From contig DATFOS010000084.1 of assembly GCA_035265325.1 (NCBI GenBank), forward strand, positions 1-18,025: a stretch of DNA of 18,025 nucleotides, given 5' to 3'. The position numbers were made by a program, and so were the translations under genes. Of this stretch, positions 4,962 to 14,376 are shown piece after piece (position 1 is the stretch's first letter; the number at the start of each line of letters is the position of its first letter). This DNA comes from DATCLS01 sp035265325 (GTDB lineage: Bacteria > Actinomycetota > Acidimicrobiia > Acidimicrobiales > VFJN01). The notes beneath the pieces were generated by a model. The model searched no databases. It had not been told where the DNA came from and was given only the letters and a program-made list of their open reading frames with translations.

Positions 4962-7654
4962 CCGACACCTCCGAGACGACCGACGTGGTCAGCGTCACGG
5001 TCGACGGCCGCACCATCGAGGCCCGCAAGGGCGAGCTGCTCATCGACGCCGCCGAGCGGCACGGCACCTACATCCCGCGCTTCTGCTACCACCCGCGGAT
5101 GAACCCGGTCGGCATGTGCCGCATGTGCATCGTCGAAGTCGACACCGGCCGCGGCCCGGCGCTCCAGCCGAGCTGCATGCTCGAGGTCGCCGACGGCATG
5201 ACGGTCGCGACCGAGTCCCCGGTGACCAAGAAGGCGCAGGAGGGCGTGCTCGAGTTCCTCCTGATCAACCACCCGCTCGACTGCCCGGTCTGCGACGCCG
5301 GCGGCGAGTGCCCGCTCCAGGACCACACGATGGCCTACGGCCCGGGCGAGAGCCGGCTGGTCGAGGAGAAGCGGCACTTCGAGAAGCCGATCCCGGTCAG
5401 CGACCTCGTCCTGCTCGACCGTGAGCGCTGCATCCTCTGCGACCGCTGCACCCGGTTCGCCAAGGAGGTTGCGGGCGACCCGCTCATCCACTTCATCGAC
5501 CGGGGCAGCCAGACGCAGGTCAACACGTTCCCCGGGCACCCGTTCGCCAGCTACTTCAGCGGGAACACGGTCCAGATCTGCCCGGTCGGGGCGCTGACCG
5601 CCACGCCGTACCGGTTCAAGGCCCGCCCGTGGGACCTCGACGAGGTCGAGTCCACGTGCACGAGCTGCGCGTTCGGCTGCCGGGTCGTGGTCCAGTCGAG
5701 CCGCAACAAGGTCCTGCGCTACCAGGGCGCCGACGCCGACCCCGTCAACTGGGGCTGGATGTGCGACAAGGGCCGCTTCGACTTCGAGGCCGTCAACTCC
5801 GAGGACAGGCTGGGCGCGCCGCTCGTGCGCGACGAGGGCCTGCTCCTCAAGGAGGGCACCTGGAACGAGGCGCTGCGCCGGGCGGCCGCGGCCGTCAAGG
5901 AGGGCCTCGACCGCAGGGGGCCGTCGGGTGTGGGCGTCATCGGCGGCGCCCGGCTCACCAACGAGTCGGCGTACGCCTGGACGAAGCTGGTCAAGGGCCT
6001 GATCGGGTCCGACAACGTCGACGCCCAGCTGGGTGACGGCCTGCCGGCCGAGACCGTGCTGGGCCTGCGCCGCGCCACGATCGACGAGGCCTGCGCCCCC
6101 GGTGGCACGGTGATCCTGCTGGGCAGCGACCCCAAGGACGAGCTGCCCGTCCTCTACCTGCGCCTGCGCCACGCCGTCGAGTACGACGGGGTGAAGGTGG
6201 TCCAGCTCACATCGGTCGCCAACGGCTCGACCGAGTTGGCCGCCCAGTCCCTGCTCTACCGCCCCGGCGGCCTGGTCGCCGTGGTCAAGGCCCTCCTGGC
6301 CGGCGATGTCGGGCGCCCGGTCGGCGACGTCCAGCCGGCCGACGTGCGGGCCGCGGCCGCCCTGCTGGCCGATCGGCCGGTCACGGTCGTGCTGGGCCGG
6401 TCCAACCTGGCCGAGTCCGCCACCGCCCTGGCCGACGCCGCCTCGGTCATCGTCGAGTGGCGGCCCGAGATGCGGTTCCTGTCGGGCCTGCGGCGCAGCA
6501 ACGTCCACGGCGCCCTCGAGATGGGCATGGCCCCCGGCATCCTGCCGGGACGGGTCACGCTCGACGCCGGGCGCGACTGGTACAGCACCCACTGGGCCGG
6601 CGTGCCCGCCGAGCGCGGGCTCGACACCGGCGGCATCCTGCGGGCGGCCGCCGAGGGGCGCATCGACACGCTCGTCCTGCTGGGCGCCGACCCGATCGCC
6701 GATTTCCCCGACCGCGAGGTCGCGGAGCGGGGCCTCGCCGGCGCCCGCAACGTGATCGCCGTCGACCAGTTCCTGACCGACTCGGTGAAGCAGGCCGACG
6801 TGATCATGCCGGCGGCCGGCTACGCCGAGACGGCCGGCACGACGACCAACGTCGAGGGCCGCGTCAGCGTCCTCAACCGCAAGGTCACCGCGCCCGGCAC
6901 CGCCCAGCCCGACTGGGTCATCGCCGCCGAGCTCGCCTTCCGCCTCGGCCTCGACCTGGGCCTCGAGTCGCCCGAGCAGATCTGGAAGGAGATCGAGGTC
7001 GTGGCGCCGGGTTTCACCGAGCTCACGTGGGACGGCGTCCACGACGTCGCCGCCCGCGACGGCGTGATCGTGCCGCTGCCGCGCTCGCGCAACGGCCGGA
7101 CGATCGGCGAGGGCGACCCCGACAGCGCCGTCGAGGGCGTCGACCCCACGCTGGCCGGCGCCACCGAGGGTGTGACGCAGGCCGACCCCGCCGCCGCCCC
7201 CGGCGACCCGGGCGCGGCGACGCCGAGCGACGCCGAGGGCGCCTCCCCGGAGGACGCCGGGCCGAGCGGGCCGAGCGCGCCGACGCCGGGCATCCCGCTG
7301 CCGGCTCGCTCCGAGAGCGACCCGCTGCCGCTCGACAACTACGCGTTCCGCCTGGTCACGATCCGCAAGCTGTACGACCGGGGCACGCTGCTGCGGCACT
7401 CGCCCTCGCTCGCCGACATCGCCGAGCCGGCCACCCTGCGCCTCCACCCCAACGACTTCGCCACCCTCGGCGTCGCACCCGGGGCCGAGCTGCGGGTCAC
7501 GTCCAGCCGCAGTCACGTCACGATGCCGGTCGCCCCCGACCCGGCCGTGCCCCGCCGCTTCGCCGCCCTCACGGTGAACGCGCCCGGCGCCAAGGCCAAC
7601 TCGCTGGTGGACGCCGCCGCGCCGGTCACCGACATCCGTGTGGAGCGCCCCTGA
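4958..7654 (+). CDS. nuoG: NADH-quinone oxidoreductase subunit G (with N7 cluster)
   Basis: 898 residues from GTG 4958, which overlaps the nuoF stop (GTGA); CGGAG lies seven bases upstream. NuoG is the large Fe-S subunit that conducts electrons from NuoF to NuoI. Ligands for the N-terminal [2Fe-2S] cluster are C43, C54, C57 and C73. The His/Cys cluster N5 is H105, C109, C112 and C118. Cluster N4 is C158, C161, C164 and C208. A further set, C234, C237, C241 and C269, matches the N7 cluster found only in some bacteria. A molybdopterin-oxidoreductase-like region follows, presumably cofactor-free as in other NuoG. Residues 714-787 are an Ala/Pro/Gly/Asp-rich linker that separates it from a C-terminal domain like that of molybdopterin-dinucleotide-binding proteins (about 788-898). 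Confidence 0.96.
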   Translation: MTDTSETTDVVSVTVDGRTIEARKGELLIDAAERHGTYIPRFCYHPRMNPVGMCRMCIVEVDTGRGPALQPSCMLEVADGMTVATESPVTKKAQEGVLEFLLINHPLDCPVCDAGGECPLQDHTMAYGPGESRLVEEKRHFEKPIPVSDLVLLDRERCILCDRCTRFAKEVAGDPLIHFIDRGSQTQVNTFPGHPFASYFSGNTVQICPVGALTATPYRFKARPWDLDEVESTCTSCAFGCRVVVQSSRNKVLRYQGADADPVNWGWMCDKGRFDFEAVNSEDRLGAPLVRDEGLLLKEGTWNEALRRAAAAVKEGLDRRGPSGVGVIGGARLTNESAYAWTKLVKGLIGSDNVDAQLGDGLPAETVLGLRRATIDEACAPGGTVILLGSDPKDELPVLYLRLRHAVEYDGVKVVQLTSVANGSTELAAQSLLYRPGGLVAVVKALLAGDVGRPVGDVQPADVRAAAALLADRPVTVVLGRSNLAESATALADAASVIVEWRPEMRFLSGLRRSNVHGALEMGMAPGILPGRVTLDAGRDWYSTHWAGVPAERGLDTGGILRAAAEGRIDTLVLLGADPIADFPDREVAERGLAGARNVIAVDQFLTDSVKQADVIMPAAGYAETAGTTTNVEGRVSVLNRKVTAPGTAQPDWVIAAELAFRLGLDLGLESPEQIWKEIEVVAPGFTELTWDGVHDVAARDGVIVPLPRSRNGRTIGEGDPDSAVEGVDPTLAGATEGVTQADPAAAPGDPGAATPSDAEGASPEDAGPSGPSAPTPGIPLPARSESDPLPLDNYAFRLVTIRKLYDRGTLLRHSPSLADIAEPATLRLHPNDFATLGVAPGAELRVTSSRSHVTMPVAPDPAVPRRFAALTVNAPGAKANSLVDAAAPVTDIRVERP

Positions 7655-8877
7655 TGCTCGCCCTCGACCCGCTGCTCCAGGGCGACGTCGACCTCGCGGT
7701 CGTCCTCATCGTGCTGCTGAAGACGGTCATCGCGTTCACCCTGCTGCTCGTGGCCGTGATCCTCATGGTTTGGTTCGAGCGCAAGGTCATCGGCGACATG
7801 CAGAACCGGATCGGCCCCAACAAGGCCGGCCCCTGGGGCCTCCTGCAGACGCTGGCCGACGGCCTGAAGCTGATCCTCAAGGAGGACCTGGTCCCCGACG
7901 AGGCCGACCGGCGGGTGTTCAAGCTCGCCCCGTTCCTGTCGGTGGTGCCGGCGTTCGTCACGTTCGCGGTGGTCCCGCTGGGCGGCGCCTTCGACGGCGA
8001 CGACCGCGGCGTCGTGTCGCTGTTCGGCCACGACACCTACCTCCAGCTGGCCGACCCCCCGATCGGCGTGCTGCTCGTGCTGGCGATGTCGTCGATCGCC
8101 GTCTACGGGATCCTGCTCGCCGGCTGGTCGTCCGGGTCGAAGTACCCCCTGCTCGGCGCGGTCCGTGGCTCGGCGCAGATGGTGTCCTACGAGGCCGCCC
8201 TGGCCCTCAGCGTGGTGACCGTCGTGATGCTGACCGGCTCGCTGTCGACCCACGAGATCGTCAGCCAGCAGGCCGGCGACGGCTACGACGTGCTCGGCGT
8301 GATCCCCGTGCCATCCTGGAACGTCCTGGCTACGGGCGTCATCCCGTTCATCGTCTTCTACATCGCCGCCACTGCCGAGTTGAACCGGCCGCCGTTCGAC
8401 CTGGTCGAGGCCGAGCAGGAGCTGGTGGCCGGCTTCCAGACCGAGTACTCCTCGTTCCGGTTCGCGCTCTTCTACCTGGCCGAGTTCATGAACTCGATCG
8501 TCATGTCGGCCGTCATCGTGACGCTGTTCCTCGGCGGCCCCGCCGGGCCCGTGATCGTCGGGCCGGGCTGGCTCTGGGGCATCGTCTGGTTCTTCGCCAA
8601 GCTGATGGTCTTCCTGTTCACGCTGGTGTGGGTCCGTGCCACGCTGCCCCGCTTCCGCTACGACCACCTGATGAACATCGGGTGGAAGGTCCTGATCCCG
8701 CTGTCGCTCGGGTGGCTGCTCCTGCTCGGCGCCATCAACATCGGCCGCGACGAGGACTGGAACCTCGTCCTGGTCGGGGCGATCGGCGCCGCCATCCTGG
8801 TGGTCGCCTACATGGCCCTTACCGCCGCCGTGTCGGCGGCGCAACGGCGCCGGGCCGACGAGGAGCTGTACGCCTGA
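7654..8877 (+). CDS. nuoH: NADH-quinone oxidoreductase subunit H
   Basis: 407 residues, a multi-spanning membrane protein that forms the quinone entry channel and the start of the proton path at the arm junction. Family motifs are ERKVIGDMQNRIGPNKAG (residues 42-59), LADGLKLILKED (68-79), SGSKYPLLGAVRGSAQMVSYE (160-180), AELNRPPFDLVEAEQELVAG (241-260), and RATLPRFRYDHLMNIGWK near the C-terminus. The acidic residues in the AELNRPPFD-VEAEQE loop are those implicated in quinone/proton coupling in the family. The ATG overlaps the nuoG stop (TGATG). Length exceeds the E. coli protein by about 80 residues, mainly in loops and both ends. Confidence 0.97.
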   Translation: MLALDPLLQGDVDLAVVLIVLLKTVIAFTLLLVAVILMVWFERKVIGDMQNRIGPNKAGPWGLLQTLADGLKLILKEDLVPDEADRRVFKLAPFLSVVPAFVTFAVVPLGGAFDGDDRGVVSLFGHDTYLQLADPPIGVLLVLAMSSIAVYGILLAGWSSGSKYPLLGAVRGSAQMVSYEAALALSVVTVVMLTGSLSTHEIVSQQAGDGYDVLGVIPVPSWNVLATGVIPFIVFYIAATAELNRPPFDLVEAEQELVAGFQTEYSSFRFALFYLAEFMNSIVMSAVIVTLFLGGPAGPVIVGPGWLWGIVWFFAKLMVFLFTLVWVRATLPRFRYDHLMNIGWKVLIPLSLGWLLLLGAINIGRDEDWNLVLVGAIGAAILVVAYMALTAAVSAAQRRRADEELYA

Positions 8878-9641
8878 TGGGATACCTCGACGGGTTCAAG
8901 GTCACGTTCCGCAAGCTCTTCGAGGAACGGCTGACCCGCGACTACACGAAGGACGAGGGCGGCAAGCGCCCGAAGCCGGTCCGCTTCCACGGCCGCCACG
9001 TGCTCAACCGCTACGAGGACGGCATGGAGAAGTGCATCGGCTGCGAGCTCTGCGCCGGTGTCTGCCCCGCCAAGTGCATCTACGTCCGCGGTGCCGACAA
9101 CCCGCCCGACGACCCGGTCTCCCCGGGCGAGCGCTACGGCTACATCTACGAGATCAACTACCTGCGCTGCATCCACTGCGACCTGTGCGTGGAGGCGTGC
9201 CCGACCGAGGCGATCACCGAGTCGAAGCTGTTCGAGTTCAGCTTCACGAACCGGGCCGACGCCATCTACACCAAGGCCGAGCTGGTCGTCGGCGACGACG
9301 GGCGTCCCCGGCAGATGCCGTGGGAGGACTGGAGCGACGTCGAGGACGTCGTCCCCCACACCTCGGCGTGGATGCGGGCCACCTCGCCGTCCGGCGCGGC
9401 CGCCTACGAGAACCGTGTCGCCTGGTCCGGTGAGCTGGGCTTCGGTGTCCGCTCGCCCGAGTCCGGGCAGACGAGCGACGCCGACGCCGACGCCCAGGCC
9501 TCGTTCGCCGAGAACACGAAGCTCTTCGAGCACCGCAGGGTGCCGCACGGGCCCACCGCCGACAGCGACCACGCCCACGGCGAGGACGTGTCGCCCGCCG
9601 CCGTCGAGGCCCCCGCCCACGACACCCACGGCGGCCACTGA
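8877..9641 (+). CDS. nuoI: NADH-quinone oxidoreductase subunit I (2 x [4Fe-4S])
   Basis: 254 residues. NuoI is the ferredoxin-like subunit that carries clusters N6a and N6b between NuoG and NuoB. The two cysteine motifs are C53-C56-C59-C63 (CIGCELCAGVCP) and C98-C101-C104-C108 (CIHCDLCVEACP). The family core ends near residue 165 (PWEDWSDVEDVV). Beyond it lies an extension of roughly 85 residues that is absent from short homologues. Its last 38 or so residues are low complexity and contain seven histidines with Asp/Glu, ending in DTHGGH. The start overlaps the nuoH stop (TGATG) and the stop overlaps the nuoJ ATG. Confidence 0.97.
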   Translation: MGYLDGFKVTFRKLFEERLTRDYTKDEGGKRPKPVRFHGRHVLNRYEDGMEKCIGCELCAGVCPAKCIYVRGADNPPDDPVSPGERYGYIYEINYLRCIHCDLCVEACPTEAITESKLFEFSFTNRADAIYTKAELVVGDDGRPRQMPWEDWSDVEDVVPHTSAWMRATSPSGAAAYENRVAWSGELGFGVRSPESGQTSDADADAQASFAENTKLFEHRRVPHGPTADSDHAHGEDVSPAAVEAPAHDTHGGH

Positions 9642-10285
9642 TGGTCGAGCTCATCGTCTTCGTGATCGCGGGCGGGGCCTGCCTGGCCGGCGCCGTCGGC
9701 GTCGTGGCCAGCAAGAACCCCGTCCACTCGGCGCTCTCGTTGGTCGGCACGCTGTTCGGCATCGGCGTCCTGTTCATCGCCGAGGGCGCCAACTTCCTGG
9801 CCGCGGTGCAGGTCATCGTCTACGCCGGCGCCATCGTCGTCCTGTTCCTGTTCGTGATCATGCTGCTCGGCGTCGACGAGGCCGACGACCTGCGGGTCGA
9901 GCCGCTCGTCGGCCAGCGGACGGCCGCCGGGTTCATCGGCCTGGCGATCCTGGCGCTGCCGGTCCTCGCCATGGCGAGCACGGGCTTCGAGGCGACGGGC
10001 GTGCTCGGCGAGCGTGACCCCGAGGTCCCCGACATCGAACAGCTGGGCGAGCTGCTGTTCACCCGCTACCTGTACGCCTTCGAGATCACGTCGCTGCTGC
10101 TCGTGATCGCCGTCGTCGGCGCCGTGCTGCTGGCCCGGCGCCAGGGCCGGCGGGCCGACGAGGTCGTCGACGCCGGGCAGGAGGAGCGCGAAACCGAGCT
10201 GGCCGAGCGCCTCGAGGCCGGCGGCGACGAGCGCAGCGCCGAGGCCGTCCGCCCGCGTGGCCCCCGTGAGGAGGTGGGATCGTGA
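9641..10285 (+). CDS. nuoJ: NADH-quinone oxidoreductase subunit J
   Basis: 214 residues with five predicted hydrophobic helices. NuoJ is a small membrane subunit whose third helix has a pi-bulge linked to coupling. The signature VIVYAGAIVVLFLFVIML is at residues 58-75, and the early KNPVHSALSL (25-34) is also typical. The last helix (LYAFEITSLLLVIAVVGAVLLA) is followed by a tail of about 50 charged residues (Arg/Glu-rich). That tail covers a strong ribosome binding site for nuoK. The start overlaps the nuoI stop by one base. Confidence 0.95.
   Translation: MVELIVFVIAGGACLAGAVGVVASKNPVHSALSLVGTLFGIGVLFIAEGANFLAAVQVIVYAGAIVVLFLFVIMLLGVDEADDLRVEPLVGQRTAAGFIGLAILALPVLAMASTGFEATGVLGERDPEVPDIEQLGELLFTRYLYAFEITSLLLVIAVVGAVLLARRQGRRADEVVDAGQEERETELAERLEAGGDERSAEAVRPRGPREEVGS
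10269..10276 (+). promoter_or_regulatory. strong ribosome binding site of nuoK
   Basis: AGGAGGTG, a near-perfect anti-Shine-Dalgarno match, lies inside the nuoJ 3' end with five bases before GTG 10282. It decides the nuoK start and suggests nuoK translation does not rely only on coupling. Confidence 0.75.
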
Positions 10286-10599
10286 TCGCCGTCGACGTGG
10301 TCGAACCCTCGTGGTACCTGATCCTGGGCGCGGCCCTGTTCGCCATCGGCTCCGGCGGCCTGCTGGTCCGCCGCAACCCGCTGGTGATGTTCATGTGCGT
10401 CGAGCTCATGCTCAACGCCGTCACGCTGACCTTCGTGACGTTCTCGCGCATGCTCGACGACGTCGGTGGTCAGGCGGCCGTCGTCTTCGTCCTGGTCGTC
10501 GCCGCCGCCGAGGTCGTGGTCGGCCTTGCCATCATCGTCGCCCTGCTGCGCAAGCGACCCGGCGCCACCGCCGACTCCGCCGCGCTGCTCGAGGGCTAG
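10282..10599 (+). CDS. nuoK: NADH-quinone oxidoreductase subunit K
   Basis: 105 residues, three membrane helices, MrpC-like. NuoK contributes to a proton channel next to NuoJ and NuoN. The two buried glutamates needed for pumping in E. coli (E36 and E72) correspond to E41 in FMCVELMLNAVTL and E77 in VAAAEVVVGLAIIVALLR. The GTG start overlaps the nuoJ stop (GTGA) and is preceded by AGGAGGTG. A short tail after the last helix is Ala/Asp-rich. The stop is TAG, 15 bases before nuoL. Confidence 0.97.
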   Translation: MIAVDVVEPSWYLILGAALFAIGSGGLLVRRNPLVMFMCVELMLNAVTLTFVTFSRMLDDVGGQAAVVFVLVVAAAEVVVGLAIIVALLRKRPGATADSAALLEG

Positions 10600-10614
10600 A
10601 GGAGTCCACACCGC

Positions 10615-12621
<2,007 letters not shown>

Positions 12622-12624
12622 ACG

Positions 12625-14376
12625 ATGTCCGCTGCACTGTTCGCGCAAGAGGCCGCAAGCCACGCGCCCGACTTCCCCGTCCTCTCGGCGCTCGTGATCG
12701 TGCCGGCGGTCGGGGCCCTCGTCCTGGCGCTCCTCCCGAGGACCCGGAGCGAGCTGACCAAGCCGGTCGCGGTGCTGTTCACGGTCGCCACCGGGGCGCT
12801 CTCGCTGTACGTGCTCGCCGCCTTCGAGGCCAGCGAGAGCGGCTACCAGTTCGAGGTCAACCGCGGCTGGATCGCCGACTTCGGCATCTCCTGGCACCTC
12901 GGCGTCGACGGCATCTCGCTCTTCCTCGTGGTGCTGACCGGGATCATCTTCCCGATCGCCATCCTCGCCACCGACCCGCACCACGACGCGAAGCCCTATT
13001 ACGCCTGGCTCCTCATGCTCGAGGCCGGGTGCCTGGGCGTGTTCGTCTCGCTCGACCTGTTCCTGTTCTTCGTGATGTTCGAGATCGTCCTGGTGCCGAT
13101 GTACTTCCTCATCGGCGGCTGGGGCTACGGCCGGCGGGTCTACGCCGCCCTCAAGTTCTTCCTCTTCACGATGTTCGGCTCGGCGATGATGCTGGTCGCC
13201 ATCGTGGCGTTGGCGTTCCTGCACCGCGACGCCCTCCAGGACGAGAACCGGGCCGAGGCCCAGGAGATCGTGGCCGAGGCCAACGCCGGCAGCGACGGCC
13301 CCACCCAGGAAGAGCAGGACCGGGTCGTCGAGCTGTCCGAGGACGTGCCGCTCGACTTCGACCTGGTCGAGATCGCGGAGTCCCGCACGGTCGTCGACGA
13401 CTCGTCGTCCGGCAACCCGTTGGACTGGTCGGCCGCCCGCTGGCTGTTCCTCGCCTTCACCATCGCCTTCGCCGTGAAGGTGCCGCTGTTCCCACTCCAC
13501 ACCTGGCTACCGGATGCCCACACCGAGGCGCCCACCGCGGGCTCGGTGATCCTGGCCGCGGTCATGCTGAAGCTCGGCACCTACGGCCTGGTCCGGTTCG
13601 GGCTGTACCTCTTCCCGGACGCGGCGACGTTCTTCGCCCCCGGGCTCGTGACGCTCGGCGTCATCGGCATCATCTACGGCGCCGTCGTGGCGACGATGCA
13701 GAAGGACCTCAAGCGGCTCGTCGCCTACTCGTCCGTCGCCCACCTCGGCTTCATCGTGCTGGGTACGTTCGCCCTCACGACCCAGGGCCTCGAGGGCGGC
13801 CTCCTGCAGAACATCAACCACGGCATCTCGACGGGGGCGTTGTTCCTGCTCGTCGGCATGATCTCCGACCGCCGCCACACCCGCGAGATCGCCGCCCTGC
13901 GAGGCCTGCAGAAGGTGGCGCCGGTGTTCGCCGGCGTCTTCACCCTGGTGATGCTGTCGTCGATCGGCTTGCCCGGACTCAACGGCTTCGTCGGCGAGTT
14001 CCTGGTGCTGGTCGGGTCGTTCCCGACCCGCCGCTGGTGGACCGTCGTGGCCACCGCCGGCGTCATCCTCGCCGCCCTGTACCTGCTCTGGGCGTACCAG
14101 CGGGTGTTCCACGGCGAGCCCGACGAGGCCAACTCCGAGTTCACCGAGATGCGCTGGAAGGAAGGGCTGGTCCTGGCCCCGCTGCTCGGGCTGATCGTCT
14201 TCCTCGGCGTCTATCCCAAGCCCGTCCTCGACCGGATGGAGCCGTCCGTCGACGCCCTCATCCAGCACGTCGAGGACAACAGCGACTACACCGAACCGTC
14301 CATCGCCGCCGACGGGCCCGCCGAGGGCGAGGCCCCGGCCGACGGCGAGGTCGCCGAGACGGAGGCCTCCGGTTGA
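12625..14376 (+). CDS. nuoM: NADH-quinone oxidoreductase subunit M (antiporter-like pump)
   Basis: 583 residues, about 14 membrane helices, MrpD-like. Pump residues are E153 in FVMFEIVLVPMYF, K285 in AFAVKVPLFPLHTWLPDAH, and K316 in AVMLKLGTYGLVRF. KDLKRLVAYSSVAHLGF is also diagnostic. Between helices 6 and 7 (residues about 201-268) lies a long hydrophilic, strongly acidic loop, clearly longer than the short loop I know from other NuoM. The C-terminus has about 35 residues of Ala/Glu/Gly/Asp-rich tail. The ATG follows the nuoL TAG by three bases without a good ribosome binding site, so translation is probably coupled. Confidence 0.96.
   Translation: MSAALFAQEAASHAPDFPVLSALVIVPAVGALVLALLPRTRSELTKPVAVLFTVATGALSLYVLAAFEASESGYQFEVNRGWIADFGISWHLGVDGISLFLVVLTGIIFPIAILATDPHHDAKPYYAWLLMLEAGCLGVFVSLDLFLFFVMFEIVLVPMYFLIGGWGYGRRVYAALKFFLFTMFGSAMMLVAIVALAFLHRDALQDENRAEAQEIVAEANAGSDGPTQEEQDRVVELSEDVPLDFDLVEIAESRTVVDDSSSGNPLDWSAARWLFLAFTIAFAVKVPLFPLHTWLPDAHTEAPTAGSVILAAVMLKLGTYGLVRFGLYLFPDAATFFAPGLVTLGVIGIIYGAVVATMQKDLKRLVAYSSVAHLGFIVLGTFALTTQGLEGGLLQNINHGISTGALFLLVGMISDRRHTREIAALRGLQKVAPVFAGVFTLVMLSSIGLPGLNGFVGEFLVLVGSFPTRRWWTVVATAGVILAALYLLWAYQRVFHGEPDEANSEFTEMRWKEGLVLAPLLGLIVFLGVYPKPVLDRMEPSVDALIQHVEDNSDYTEPSIAADGPAEGEAPADGEVAETEASG
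14361..14365 (+). promoter_or_regulatory. ribosome binding site of nuoN, within a palindrome
   Basis: GGAGG lies seven bases before TTG 14373 and supports that rare start. It forms half of the perfect 10-base palindrome GGAGGCCTCC (14361-14370). Confidence 0.6.

Noticed and set aside
4913..7516. Minus-strand open frame of about 870 codons opposite nuoG
   Set aside because: Same GC artefact; the product has no domain I recognise and the plus strand carries a complete NuoG.
9032..9433. Extra open frames within nuoI
   Set aside because: Out-of-frame shadows of a gene with both ferredoxin motifs intact.
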